A DNA stretch of 64,000 bases from Onstottus_B arcticum (GCA_038040485.1 JBBPIE010000028.1:1-64000); one strand, 5' to 3'; numbered from the stretch's first letter, positions 42,752 through 51,589 are shown. Notes: a model not told the origin generated them from the letters alone. A program made the numbers and translations.

Positions 42752-44512
42752 ATGGGCATACTACTAAGACCCGTCGCGCTTTCACTGGCACTCTGCGCCG
42801 CGGCGATGGGGCAGGAACCGGTGATGAAACCACCGGTCGCTAATCAAGATTTGAGTAACAATCCACTGCTCGCGCCTCGGTCGCTCCCTGTGCCTCCGGT
42901 TCCAGATCTCACGCGAATAGGAGTGACGGGAGGCGCGTTTCCTTTATCTCTCAACGACGCAATTCGCCGCGCTTTGGAGAACAACAACAACATCGAGATC
43001 TCGCGCGACAACGTCCGCCTGGCCGACACAACCTTGCGATCGCTCCAGGGTGTGTACGATCCAATCATCAATATCACTCCACAGTTCAGCGATCTCAACA
43101 CCGCATCGGTCAACTCCACTGGGACAACGTCATCAGGCATACTCAACCAGAAGTTCTTCACTCTTTCGCCATCGGTGACCCAGCAGTTCAGCACCGGGGG
43201 TGGCCAGTATCAAGTCTTCTTCGACGGTCAACGCGCCACCAGCAATTCAGGCATTACCCAGTTGAGCCCCTTTTACTCGACGACGGCCGGTATTACCTTC
43301 ACACAGCCTCTCCTGCGCGATCGATCGATCGATCGCTACCGCCACGACATTCGCGTTCAGCGTAAGAGGCTCACGCAATCAGACTTTGATTTTCGGCTCA
43401 GCACGATCGCGGTGATCGCTCAGGTGCAGCAGGCTTATTGGGAATTAGTCTTCGCCTTGCGAGATCAGCAAAATCAACTCTCGAATGTGAATCTAGCGCG
43501 CGAGCAACTCCGCATGATCGAAGAGCGGATCTCGGTCGGCGCGTCCGCGGCGCTTGAACGAGCCCAGGCCCTGGCGCAAATCGCAACCAACGAAACAAAT
43601 CTATTAACGTCGACGCAATATGTCACCACCGTGGAGAACGCGCTCAAGCAACTGATCCTGCGCAACACCGCCGCGGGTGAATGGTCAGCGTGCGTTGAGC
43701 CGACCGACCAGCCGTCATTCGACACTGCGCCCGTCAATTTGCAAGACGCGGTCAAGGCGGCCCTCGCCAATCGCCCGGAGTTGAGCCGGCTCCGACTGGA
43801 ACAGGACATCAATGGCATTGATATCAAACTTTTCCGCAATCAAACCCTTCCTCGTGTTGATGTACAATCGACCATCTCGTCCACCGGCTTTGCCGGCGCC
43901 GCTGTACAGAGACCGCTGATCAGCGGCGACCCTCTAACGACTGCCAATGTTTTCCTGTTCGACCAGGTCAACCAATTGCGTAGCGCTCAAGGTCTGCCCG
44001 CGGCTTCAATACCGCTGGTGACAGGCACGGAAGCCGGCAATCTTGTCGGCGGGTACGGACAGGCGCTGCGGAATCTTTGGGATGCGCGCGCAGTGACCGT
44101 CGGTGTGGCAATCCAATTCCCGTTACGCAACCGGACCGCCGAAGCCAACCTCGCAGGCGCTAACGTTCAGCGCGAGCAGTTATCAGCGACGATAGCAGCT
44201 CAGGAGCAAGTGATCGAAGCCGATGTTCGCAATGCCGCCCAGGCTGTGGACATCACCCGGCGTCAGGTTCTGACCGCGCGCGCCGCAAGAGAGAGTGCAG
44301 AGGTTCAGTTGGCGGGTGAACAGAAGCGGTTTCAGACTGGCCTCTCAACCACCTTTCTTGTCTTTCAATATCAGACTCAACTGGTGAACGCGCGCACCGC
44401 CGAGTTGCGCTCGGAGGCCAATTACAACCAGGCTATCGCAAGTCTTCAACGTGCGACCTCAACGACGTTGCGGGATAACAACGTGACGGTCGTGACGCCG
44501 CCTCTCAAATAG
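42752..44512 (+). CDS. TolC-family outer membrane channel of the RND pump
   Basis: Outer-membrane efflux protein, 586 residues from MGILLRPVALSLALCAAAMG, a signal peptide. The two TolC repeats are readable: PLSLNDAIRRALENNNNIEISRDNVRLA-type start (near 67) and NLQDAVKAALANRPELSRLRLEQ (near 330), each followed by long coiled-coil helices. It begins 4 bp after the adaptor stop, and the G-rich run GGGGGGGAGC just upstream supplies the ribosome site. It completes the permease-adaptor-channel operon. The frame is open further upstream (to 42638), but that part overlaps the adaptor and lacks a signal. Confidence 0.9.
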   Translation: MGILLRPVALSLALCAAAMGQEPVMKPPVANQDLSNNPLLAPRSLPVPPVPDLTRIGVTGGAFPLSLNDAIRRALENNNNIEISRDNVRLADTTLRSLQGVYDPIINITPQFSDLNTASVNSTGTTSSGILNQKFFTLSPSVTQQFSTGGGQYQVFFDGQRATSNSGITQLSPFYSTTAGITFTQPLLRDRSIDRYRHDIRVQRKRLTQSDFDFRLSTIAVIAQVQQAYWELVFALRDQQNQLSNVNLAREQLRMIEERISVGASAALERAQALAQIATNETNLLTSTQYVTTVENALKQLILRNTAAGEWSACVEPTDQPSFDTAPVNLQDAVKAALANRPELSRLRLEQDINGIDIKLFRNQTLPRVDVQSTISSTGFAGAAVQRPLISGDPLTTANVFLFDQVNQLRSAQGLPAASIPLVTGTEAGNLVGGYGQALRNLWDARAVTVGVAIQFPLRNRTAEANLAGANVQREQLSATIAAQEQVIEADVRNAAQAVDITRRQVLTARAARESAEVQLAGEQKRFQTGLSTTFLVFQYQTQLVNARTAELRSEANYNQAIASLQRATSTTLRDNNVTVVTPPLK

Positions 44513-44520
44513 GCATTCAT

Positions 44521-45198
44521 ATGACCTGCACAACTATTGCCGTCGCCGGAACATCGTCTGAGGTTGGCAAGACCACACTTCTTTGCAGCCTGCTGCGAGA
44601 GTTTTCCGGCTGGGAGGCGATCAAAATGACCCGCGGCCACTATCGCTCCTGCGGCAAGGACCCTCACGCATGTTGTGTTAGTCATCTGCTGAGCGATGAG
44701 CCGGTGATCCGCTCGGGGCGCGGCCAAACCTATGCCTGCGGCAAAGACACTGGGAGATACTGGGACGCAGGGGCCTCCAACGTCCATTGGGTAATCGTCA
44801 CTGACGATCAGGTCGAACGGGGAATCGCGCTTGCGCTGGATCGCGTTAACGCCCCAGGCGTCTTGATTGAAGGAAACAGCTTTCTGAAATTCATCGACGT
44901 CGACTTCGCCGTAATTGCTGCCGGATGGGGCGACGGCCAGATCAAATCCTCAGCTCGACGGGCCTTCCAGAAGGCATCAGCCATTTACTTCTTTGGTCAG
45001 AGCGATGAGGCCGCGAGCCGGCGCGCCAATCTCCTGAGCAAGAGGCTCGCGTCTGCGGAACTGATTGAATACCTTCGGGTCTACACTTCCAAAGACCTCC
45101 CAGAATTGATCACCCGGATCAGACACATACACTCGGGTCGCGATTCGGCTGAGGAGGCAACCGTCAAACAGTTCATCACAGGAGGTTGGTATGTTTAG
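44521..45198 (+). CDS. P-loop NTPase, MobB-like, with conserved cysteines
   Basis: A 225-residue cytoplasmic protein starting TTIAVAGTSSEVGKTTLLCSLL, a Walker A loop of the type seen in MobB (molybdopterin guanine dinucleotide synthesis) and related GTPases. Two Cys clusters, RSCGKDPHACC (about 42-52) and TYACGKDTG (about 71-79), suggest a bound metal or iron-sulfur cluster. VLIEGNSFLKFIDVDFAVI (about 118) fits the Walker B/specificity region of MobB. It lies 8 bp after the TolC-type gene, so in the RND operon. An FmdE-family gene and a molybdenum/tungsten formate dehydrogenase are nearby. A role in metal-cofactor supply is therefore plausible, not proven. Confidence 0.65.
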   Translation: MTCTTIAVAGTSSEVGKTTLLCSLLREFSGWEAIKMTRGHYRSCGKDPHACCVSHLLSDEPVIRSGRGQTYACGKDTGRYWDAGASNVHWVIVTDDQVERGIALALDRVNAPGVLIEGNSFLKFIDVDFAVIAAGWGDGQIKSSARRAFQKASAIYFFGQSDEAASRRANLLSKRLASAELIEYLRVYTSKDLPELITRIRHIHSGRDSAEEATVKQFITGGWYV

Positions 45199-45268
45199 CC
45201 AGATAGAAGACCGCAAAGAGGCCGGGAAGAAACAAACCGCTACAGGCCGCCAACTGGGAGGAACGACT

Positions 45269-46633
45269 ATGTCCCGATCAATCAGCATCTTTTTTCTGCT
45301 CGCCTTCTTTGCTTTCGACCCGCTGGTGTGGGGGCAATCAAGCGCGACACATGATACGCCCAATCGACCAGGCGATGACCGAGCCTCAGCAGGGAGAGCC
45401 GATTCGCCTGCAGCAAATGAGAAGACCGGGGCTGGATCGGCGGCCCCGGATAAAGCGACGACTACCTTCGATGCTGATCCGCTGCTACGCGTCCTCGTCA
45501 CTAAGGGAGTGCTGACCACCGGCGAAGCCCGCGCCATCGTTTCTGATGGCAAGCCGAGCGAACAACGTGATCGCCTGGCCCAGTTGTTGAGAGATAAAGG
45601 ATTGATCTCAGCCGCGGAGCTTGAGGCGTTGCGAGCTGACGGTCACGTCGCAGATTCGGTCGGGTCAAATGTCACGGCAAAGCCTGCCTCTCCGCCGCCT
45701 GGCGACGCCATCGCGAAAGGACCCGATCCTTCCGCGACAACCCGACAACGCGCAACTGGTCCGGCGGTGATCGCTGCCATTGCGCCCATCCGGCTTCTTC
45801 CGATAGATCCTCAGACGCGCGAGGGATTGATTCCCGACCTCAAGCTTGGATCGGGAGCGCGGATCAAACCCTACGGCTACTTCAAGACGAGCGTAATTCG
45901 CGATTCCTCGTCGCCCGGAGGGAATGACTTCCCGCTGCCGCTGCTGGCCGCTGATACCGGCCCACAGGGGTCACCAGAGTTTCATCTGAAAGCGCGAGCG
46001 CTTCGGATTGGGGTCAACTTCGAATGGCTCGACGCAGCTCCGAAGACTGTAATCACCGGCCGTTTCGAGTTGGATTTTGAAGGCGATTTCACCAGGGCGA
46101 ACAATCGAAATGTATCGTCGATCCGTTCCAGTCAGCCATCGCTGCGCCTTGCCTGGGCCCGCATCGATCGGAGTTTCAACGACAAGCTCAGCGGCTTTGC
46201 CCTGTTCGGCCAGGACTGGTCACCCTTTGCTTCTTCGACCCTTCCTAACATGATCGAGAACACAAATTTCGGCGGCATTGGCTTCGGCGCCATTTATCAG
46301 CGTGTACCTCAGGTTCGATTCGGCTTCAACTACAACGCGGGAGGTGCGCGCTCGCTGAAAATCAGTCCTGAGTTTGCAATCGTATTTCCAGCGTTCGGTG
46401 ACCTGCCAACGAACGTCGCTGACCAGTTGGGGTTTGGTGAGCGCCAGGGCGCCGACTCGGCCCGCCCGGGGCTGCAAAGCCGGCTCGTGCTGCAATGGCA
46501 ATTGGACAAAGCACCAGGCGTCGTGCCGGCCGAGTTCATCATCAGCTACGAACATGCCCGAAGAACCGCCATCGTCACGGCGGCAAATGTGCCCTCGCCG
46601 TTCCAGTCTGCCTTCCCAGCGGAGCCGAAGTGA
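45269..46633 (+). CDS. Outer-membrane porin-like protein, N-terminal part (split by frameshift)
   Basis: 454 residues from MSRSISIFFLLAFFAFDPLVWG (signal peptide; GGGAGGAA upstream). After an acidic linker and an AIV-type helical region (LLRVLVTKGVLTTGEARAIV), the strand-rich part (GYFKTSVIRDSSSPGG; RFELDFEGDFTRANN) resembles phosphate-selective or general porins with about 16-18 strands. It ends abruptly at 46633 (PSPFQSAFPAEPK). The following frame, starting at 46630, continues the barrel without a gap, so the gene is one porin interrupted by a -1 shift. Adding one G at 46630 would join them (GAAGGTGAGT). It is the last-but-one piece of the pump operon. Confidence 0.75.
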   Translation: MSRSISIFFLLAFFAFDPLVWGQSSATHDTPNRPGDDRASAGRADSPAANEKTGAGSAAPDKATTTFDADPLLRVLVTKGVLTTGEARAIVSDGKPSEQRDRLAQLLRDKGLISAAELEALRADGHVADSVGSNVTAKPASPPPGDAIAKGPDPSATTRQRATGPAVIAAIAPIRLLPIDPQTREGLIPDLKLGSGARIKPYGYFKTSVIRDSSSPGGNDFPLPLLAADTGPQGSPEFHLKARALRIGVNFEWLDAAPKTVITGRFELDFEGDFTRANNRNVSSIRSSQPSLRLAWARIDRSFNDKLSGFALFGQDWSPFASSTLPNMIENTNFGGIGFGAIYQRVPQVRFGFNYNAGGARSLKISPEFAIVFPAFGDLPTNVADQLGFGERQGADSARPGLQSRLVLQWQLDKAPGVVPAEFIISYEHARRTAIVTAANVPSPFQSAFPAEPK

Positions 46634-47226
46634 GTAGCGATAGCAATGCTTACAGCGTGGAGCTCCAGCTGCCAACACGGTTCGCAACGCTGTCGGGAAA
46701 ATATTACTCGGGCTCAGATCTGCGCTTCTTCCTCGGCGGCCAGCTTCTATCTAATTTCAACGACGCTGCCGGACTGGCTTCGACGGCGAACTCTCTCTCG
46801 ATCGACGGCGCATCAACGGTAGTCTTTGGGCTTGCCAATGGAATACCCACAGTCGCGCCTCAGCGACCGGTTCGCGGACAAGGGGGCTTTCTGCAAGTGG
46901 GCTTGCCGCTTTCACGTCTCGTCGATGCTAATCCGACAGGCCGAAATGCAGGATGGACGGCCTATCTCTACTATGGTTTTGACGAAGCGCTGGCCCGTGA
47001 TGCGCGACGATTCTCTCCGGTTCGGGGCCGCAGCGATCTGTTTTCCGGGAACATTCAGTACAAGCTCAACACGTGGGTAACGTTCGGTTTCGAGCAGGGC
47101 TACTACCGGACGCGTGCAGCTAATCAGTCCGCGTCTGACTTCGGCGGGCTGCCGTTGTTTCGCGGAATACCCAGCTACACGAGCCATAATCTGCGATCGG
47201 AATTCGCTTCGATATTCACGTTCTAG
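46630..47226 (+). CDS. Outer-membrane porin-like protein, C-terminal part (split by frameshift)
   Basis: The 198 residues in the shifted frame begin VSSDSNAYSVELQLPTRFAT and continue with amphipathic strands (KYYSGSDLRFFLGGQLLS; NIQYKLNTWVTFGFEQGYY), ending in Phe (SEFASIFTF), the usual terminal residue of outer-membrane barrels. It has no signal peptide of its own, so alone it could not reach the outer membrane. It should be read as the C-terminal third of the 45269 porin. A GTG at 46630 overlaps the upstream stop (GTGA), so reinitiation is conceivable, but a split barrel would be unusual. Confidence 0.7.
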   Translation: MSSDSNAYSVELQLPTRFATLSGKYYSGSDLRFFLGGQLLSNFNDAAGLASTANSLSIDGASTVVFGLANGIPTVAPQRPVRGQGGFLQVGLPLSRLVDANPTGRNAGWTAYLYYGFDEALARDARRFSPVRGRSDLFSGNIQYKLNTWVTFGFEQGYYRTRAANQSASDFGGLPLFRGIPSYTSHNLRSEFASIFTF

Positions 47227-47270
47227 TGGCTTCTAACAGGCGTATTGCTACCGATGAAATGAGTCCGAAG

Positions 47271-47381
47271 ATCCGTGTGAATCCGTCAAACCCGTGTGAT
47301 CAGTGGTCTATGAGTTCGTAACAAGAGCATTGCGATCCGCATAGACCACGGATGACGCTGATTCGACGGATTTGCGCGGAT
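47271..47381. repeat. Second copy of the ATCCGTG/ATAGACCAC intergenic repeat
   Basis: The left arm at 47271-47311 (ATCCGTGTGAATCCGTC, ending AGTGGTCTAT) faces the right arm at 47341-47381 (ATAGACCACGGATGACGC and following). It is related to 9975-10059 but with a longer centre. It fills the gap between porin and FmdE genes and could end the pump operon. Confidence 0.68.
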
Positions 47382-47446
47382 AAGCCCCAGTGGTGAAGCG
47401 CTAGTCGCAGCCCACTAAGACGCTCCAACGTGACACGGAGGAAACC

Positions 47447-48139
47447 ATGGAGTCGATTGACGAGCTGTTGGAGAAATGCGAGCTAGTGCACGGTCACCTG
47501 TGCCCCGGCCAGTTGCTTGGGGTTCGAATGGCTGTCCTCGGGTGTGGCCTTGTCGGCATACAGGACCCGCGCGGCGCGGATCGAAAGAAGTTAATCGTCT
47601 GGGTGGAGATAGACCGCTGCATGGCAGACGCGGTAGGGGCGGTCACCGGCGCGAGATTGGGAAGACGAACTCTGAAGTTCCTGGACTACGGGAAGGTGGC
47701 AGCCACTTTCTTAAACATCGATACCGGCGAAGCTGCGCGGGTAGTGGCGATCGAGTCGTCCCGCGACCTGGCTGACCAGCGTTACCCGGAGATCCTCAAC
47801 AAGAAAGACCGTCAGATGTGCACATATCGCGCGGCCTCTGACGACCAGTTGTTTGCAGTTCGCGTTGTGAAGGTCAGCTTGAGCGAGATGGACGCTCCCG
47901 GGCATCCCCGTTCTCGAGTGACTTGTGATCAGTGCGGTGAAGGCGTAAACGACGGACGCGAAGTAAGCCTTCCGGACGGAAGCACGCTCTGTCGATCTTG
48001 CGCGTTCGGCGCTTACTATCAGCCTCAACCGGGTCGGGTTGGAGGAGTTGTTAAGCCGAATAGCGCACGATATCTAGATCGTAACTGTACTCGCTCAACG
48101 CTGCTTGAAACAGAGCAGCGTGACAATATTTCCCGGTAA
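47447..48139 (+). CDS. FmdE-family protein with C-terminal zinc finger
   Basis: A 230-residue cytoplasmic protein. CELVHGHLCPGQLLGVRMAVLG (11-32) is the FmdE signature, with Cys and His ligands for a metal. A treble-clef/DksA-type finger follows (CDQCGEGVNDG ... LCRSC, about 163-184). Such proteins accompany molybdenum or tungsten oxidoreductases, though their biochemical role is unclear. Formate dehydrogenase (53436-56390) and a MobB-like protein (44521-45198) are close. After the finger (AFGAYYQPQ) about 35 residues read into the opposite 3' end of the DUF2971 gene (89-bp overlap). The natural stop may have been lost when that gene arrived. ACGGAGGA precedes the ATG. Confidence 0.82.
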   Translation: MESIDELLEKCELVHGHLCPGQLLGVRMAVLGCGLVGIQDPRGADRKKLIVWVEIDRCMADAVGAVTGARLGRRTLKFLDYGKVAATFLNIDTGEAARVVAIESSRDLADQRYPEILNKKDRQMCTYRAASDDQLFAVRVVKVSLSEMDAPGHPRSRVTCDQCGEGVNDGREVSLPDGSTLCRSCAFGAYYQPQPGRVGGVVKPNSARYLDRNCTRSTLLETEQRDNISR

Positions 48140-48836
48140 CTATATCAACAACTGCTTGCTTTTTATCAGAAGGCATCTGATATCCAAGAATCACCTCTTT
48201 GACACATTCAGGGGGGAATTCGAACAAGCAGATGTCGCACCCACCAGCAACTTTAATATTGCGACTAGCCGTTGGAGGAAGCGCTAGGATGCGAATCTCT
48301 TCCTCGTAAAACCACCTATCGCTCTTAGTAAAAAAGAATAGGTCATTGACTTCCCCGAGTTCATCATCATCGAGAGAGGACAAACCACGTCTGGGAACAA
48401 CTCCTCTATCGGCGGCATATTTTACTTCCCGCAATCCATCACGGGCTTTCCCATTCCCCGGCTTGAAGAATGGGCTGTTCGAATCAAATCCTATAACGAA
48501 TCCTCTATGAGAATCAGCGTAGTGGGCCCACATGAGGGCATTACTATTCTTCTTGGTGAGGCTCAATATACCGAAATATTCACCCCATTGTTTTCTTGGC
48601 TCTGCAAGCTGTTCATCAATAATTGACGGCCGTATTGACTCTATTTGAGAAGGTAGGTTAGACCCAAATCCTTGTCGGAATCTGCGGGTTAATTCTTCTT
48701 TCAGATACTCCTTGAACAAATTGAGGCGGGGCATGGTTTCAAATGGATCATTGAGAGCGGCAGGCTGTGTAAAACGGATTGCTGAGTTTTCGAGAACATC
48801 AATTCTGTCAGGGTGAAGATATTTGTAAACAATCAC
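48051..48836 (-). CDS. DUF2971-family protein
   Basis: A 261-residue protein starting MIVYKYLHPDRIDVLENSAIRFTQPAALNDPFE, the hallmark opening of DUF2971. ALMWAHYADSHRGFVIGFD (about 101-119) and WFYEEEIRIL (about 174) are further conserved blocks. The function is unknown; the family occurs sporadically, often in mobile or defence-rich DNA, which is context only. Codon use here is clearly more AT-rich than both flanks, consistent with recent transfer. It starts with GTG 48836 (GGAGGT 10 bp upstream) and overlaps the 3' end of the FmdE-family gene by 89 bp, tail to tail. No partner gene is visible. Confidence 0.85.
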   Translation of the reverse strand: MIVYKYLHPDRIDVLENSAIRFTQPAALNDPFETMPRLNLFKEYLKEELTRRFRQGFGSNLPSQIESIRPSIIDEQLAEPRKQWGEYFGILSLTKKNSNALMWAHYADSHRGFVIGFDSNSPFFKPGNGKARDGLREVKYAADRGVVPRRGLSSLDDDELGEVNDLFFFTKSDRWFYEEEIRILALPPTASRNIKVAGGCDICLFEFPPECVKEVILGYQMPSDKKQAVVDIVTGKYCHAALFQAALSEYSYDLDIVRYSA

Positions 48837-48923
48837 TCTTACTTAACCTCCCCAGATGTTGATCCAAGGTCAAACGGCATAACACGTACATAACCGAAGC
48901 ACGCATCATCAACGTCCAACAGT

Positions 48924-49859
48924 TTACGCTTCCATGAGCTGTTGAACTTCTGGCGGTTCTTCGCCAAGCCACTGCGGATTGTGTGCAGTGCCATCAAAGA
49001 GTGACGTTGTCTTGAACGGCTCGTATCGGCCGGTCGCCGCGGCCTTAGCCGTCTTCGCAAGTAACACATCGATTTCCTGTTTGCCGAGCTGATGGAACGT
49101 GCGCACGGCTTCGAATGCCTGATCGAGGATTTCCATACTGTCGATACCCGTGATTACGACTGACGTGGGTAGATTCAGGGCATAGTGCAGGCACTCTATC
49201 GGCGTTGCGGTGTTCGATTTCAGCAGAATGCCGTTTGCCATGCTCTTCATTCCAAGCACGCCGATCTTCTGCTTCACCAGTTCAGGCACAACCAGCTTCT
49301 CAAAGCTGCGGTAATGCGCATTTATGACGTTCAAAGGCATCTGAGCGGTATCAAACTTGAAGCCGTTCTCCGCCGCGACTTCAAGCATGTGCAAGTGTAT
49401 GTGCGGATCTTTGTGTCCGGTGAAGCCTATGTACCGAAGCTTCCCGGCGTCGCGCGCCTCCAGAAGCGCAGCGTTGGCTCCCGCCTCGTCGAAGATTCGA
49501 TGCGGGTCTTCGTAGCGAAGGACCTCGTGATGCTGCACGAGGTCGATGTAATCCACCTGTAGCCGCCGGAGCGATTCATCCAGTTGCTTCGCCGCCTCCT
49601 TTTTCGTCCGCCCGTCGATCTTGGTCATGAGGAAAGCCTTCTCGCGGTACCCGTCACCGAGTGCTTTACCCATGCGCCGTTCGCTCTCGCCGTCGTTGTA
49701 GTCCCAACAGTTGTCCATGAAGTTGACGCCGCGATCGATTGCGGTGCGGACGATGCGCAGGCTGAGTTCTTCGTCAACGTGCTTGAGGCTGAGATGCCAC
49801 CCCCCAACCCCGATGGCGGAGACCTTTTCTCCAGTGCTTCCAAGTGTTCTATAAATCAT
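48924..49859 (-). CDS. Aldo/keto reductase, second copy
   Basis: A 311-residue NAD(P)H-dependent TIM-barrel oxidoreductase, only distantly related to the one at 35868. The tetrad is readable: Asp and Tyr in NFMDNCWDYNDGESE (about 46-60), Lys in AFLMTKIDG (about 80), His in DLVQHHEVL (about 113). C-terminal SVVITGIDSMEILDQAFEA matches cofactor-binding segments. Substrate unknown. It is the last gene of the minus-strand run that starts with formate dehydrogenase, 25 bp after the beta-hydroxyacid dehydrogenase-like gene. It is therefore probably co-transcribed and under site G. Cytoplasmic. Confidence 0.9.
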   Translation of the reverse strand: MIYRTLGSTGEKVSAIGVGGWHLSLKHVDEELSLRIVRTAIDRGVNFMDNCWDYNDGESERRMGKALGDGYREKAFLMTKIDGRTKKEAAKQLDESLRRLQVDYIDLVQHHEVLRYEDPHRIFDEAGANAALLEARDAGKLRYIGFTGHKDPHIHLHMLEVAAENGFKFDTAQMPLNVINAHYRSFEKLVVPELVKQKIGVLGMKSMANGILLKSNTATPIECLHYALNLPTSVVITGIDSMEILDQAFEAVRTFHQLGKQEIDVLLAKTAKAAATGRYEPFKTTSLFDGTAHNPQWLGEEPPEVQQLMEA

Positions 49860-49884
49860 TTAGTGAACTCTTTCCCAGTGTCTT

Positions 49885-50763
49885 CTAAAGCCCGGCATTT
49901 AGATATGAGATCCTGGCGATCGCAGCCCAATCGGATTCGCCCAGCCCTTGAGCGAGAGCGGCTACAAACCGATCGTGGACAAGGCTCGCCAACGGCATCG
50001 GCACCGCAGCCTCCTCCGCCGCGGCGAGCAGCAGACGGTTGTCTTTCATCCCGAGCGGCAATTTGAAGCCCGCCGGCTCAAACTTGTCCGATGCGATCAT
50101 GCTCCCGTAAGTTTGGTAGACCGGCCCAGGGAACAGTGAGTTCGTGAGAATGTCCAGAAAGGCATGCGGGTCAATTCCGAACTTACGGCCAAACGCAAAG
50201 GCTTCGCCCAGACTTTCGATCACCGTCGTGAGGAGAAAATTCCCGGCCAACTTGATCACGTTGGCCGCGTGAGCCTCATCGCCGATCAGGAATGTCTTCT
50301 GCCCAATCGCGTCGAATAGAGGCCGGCAGCGTTCGATCTGTTCGGCTGAGCCAGCGGCAATAACGAGCAGCTTCGCGGCGGCGGCGGCGTCAGGCCGGCC
50401 AAAGACCGGCGCGCCCAGATAGTGCTGCTGTTTTTCGCGATGACTCTCGGCCAATCTGCGCGACAACGCGACGCTGATTGTGCTCATGGAAATATGAACC
50501 GCGCCGGCGGGAAGCGCCTCTATGGCATTTCCCGGTGAGAGTATGACACCTTCTAAAGCCGCGTCGTCAGCCAGCATGGTGATGAGCGCCTCTGCATCGG
50601 CGGCGGCTTCGGCAGGTGTCTCCGCAATCCTCGCGCCCAGGGACGCGAACACCTCGGCACGCCTTCGCGTCCGGTTGTAAACCGTCAGATTGTGCCCCGA
50701 TTTAATCAGGTTGCGGGCGATCGCCGATCCCATGTTTCCCAGACCAATGAACCCTACTTTCAT
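49885..50763 (-). CDS. NAD(P)-dependent beta-hydroxyacid dehydrogenase family protein
   Basis: 292 residues from MKVGFIGLGNMGSAIARNL, a Rossmann fold with GxGxxG, of the 3-hydroxyisobutyrate/6-phosphogluconate dehydrogenase superfamily. MSTISVALSRRLAESH (about 94) precedes the second conserved block APVFGRPDAAAAAKLLVIA. The catalytic Lys lies in VIKLAGNFLLTTVIESL (about 168), and an all-helical C-domain follows. It is close to the glyoxylate/succinic semialdehyde reductase and GLYR1 branch. The substrate is a short beta-hydroxyacid or semialdehyde by inference. The ATG at 50763 has GGGGAGAG just upstream. The gene is in the formate dehydrogenase operon, between the VIT1-like carrier and the aldo/keto reductase. 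Confidence 0.88.
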   Translation of the reverse strand: MKVGFIGLGNMGSAIARNLIKSGHNLTVYNRTRRRAEVFASLGARIAETPAEAAADAEALITMLADDAALEGVILSPGNAIEALPAGAVHISMSTISVALSRRLAESHREKQQHYLGAPVFGRPDAAAAAKLLVIAAGSAEQIERCRPLFDAIGQKTFLIGDEAHAANVIKLAGNFLLTTVIESLGEAFAFGRKFGIDPHAFLDILTNSLFPGPVYQTYGSMIASDKFEPAGFKLPLGMKDNRLLLAAAEEAAVPMPLASLVHDRFVAALAQGLGESDWAAIARISYLNAGL

Positions 50764-50800
50764 TCTCTCTCCCCTTTCCTTGAAATCATCAATCAACAAC

Positions 50801-51589
50801 TCAACCGCCAACAGTGTGGAACAAGCGTCCTATCAAATAGCCGAGCGCCGCAGCGCCAAGACCGATTGCTACCATTTGTAAGGCGCTCTTACGCCAGTCT
50901 CCGACCAAGGTCCTCGCAGAATATACACCCACGGCGAAGAGCGTCACTGCGCTGAGCGCTATCGCCACAATAATAGCCGGCGTGCGCGTGACGAGCATGA
51001 ACGGGACGATTGGTATCAGGTGACCGATGAGGGTCGCCACTGTGACAATCACTGCGCTCCGCACCAAGCTCCGCTGGGCGACCGGTTGAAGATGCAATTC
51101 TTCATTCATCATCGTACTCACCCACGTCTCCCGATTCGACGTGATCGTGGAAACGATATCATCGAGCAACTGCCCTTCGAAACCCTTGTCCGCATAGATC
51201 TCTCTGATCTCCCGCCGCTCTTCGTCAGGTTGCGATGCGATCTCGCGTTGCTCCCGTTCTCTTTCGGCAAGATAGAAGTCTCGATCGGAACCGAACGAGG
51301 TATACGCAACTGCGCCCATTGAAATTGACTCTGTGATTGCTGCCGCCAAGCCGGTCACGATGAGAACGTGCGTGGACCCGCCCGCTGCTACTACACCAAG
51401 CGCGATGCCCAGCATGTTGACCAAGCCGTCCTGTCCTCCGAGGATCACATCTCTGAGAGAGTTGTTTGTACTGTGCTGCTCCTTGCCGATCATCGGGCTC
51501 TCCCGGCCGCCGCCGGCGGAAGCACGCACCGCCCGTCCGAGGCGAGTGGTGATCGTCTTCTTCATCTCTAAAGGTTTCGCTTCTATCAA
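50801..51589 (-). CDS. VIT1/CCC1-family transporter
   Basis: Inner-membrane carrier related to plant vacuolar iron and yeast Ca/Mn transporters, probably exporting or storing Fe(II) or Mn(II). It has about five hydrophobic segments, the first preceded by LRDVILGGQDGLVNMLGIALG, the VIT1 signature; the Glu-rich cytoplasmic region (EREREQREIASQPDEERREI) is where metal binds in VIT1. The start is uncertain. TTG 51589 is chosen because GGGAGGAG lies just ahead; a GTG at 51604 and an ATG at 51565 are alternatives. It is the fourth gene of the formate dehydrogenase operon. Iron handling beside a multi-iron-sulfur enzyme makes sense. Confidence 0.87.
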   Translation of the reverse strand: MIEAKPLEMKKTITTRLGRAVRASAGGGRESPMIGKEQHSTNNSLRDVILGGQDGLVNMLGIALGVVAAGGSTHVLIVTGLAAAITESISMGAVAYTSFGSDRDFYLAEREREQREIASQPDEERREIREIYADKGFEGQLLDDIVSTITSNRETWVSTMMNEELHLQPVAQRSLVRSAVIVTVATLIGHLIPIVPFMLVTRTPAIIVAIALSAVTLFAVGVYSARTLVGDWRKSALQMVAIGLGAAALGYLIGRLFHTVGG

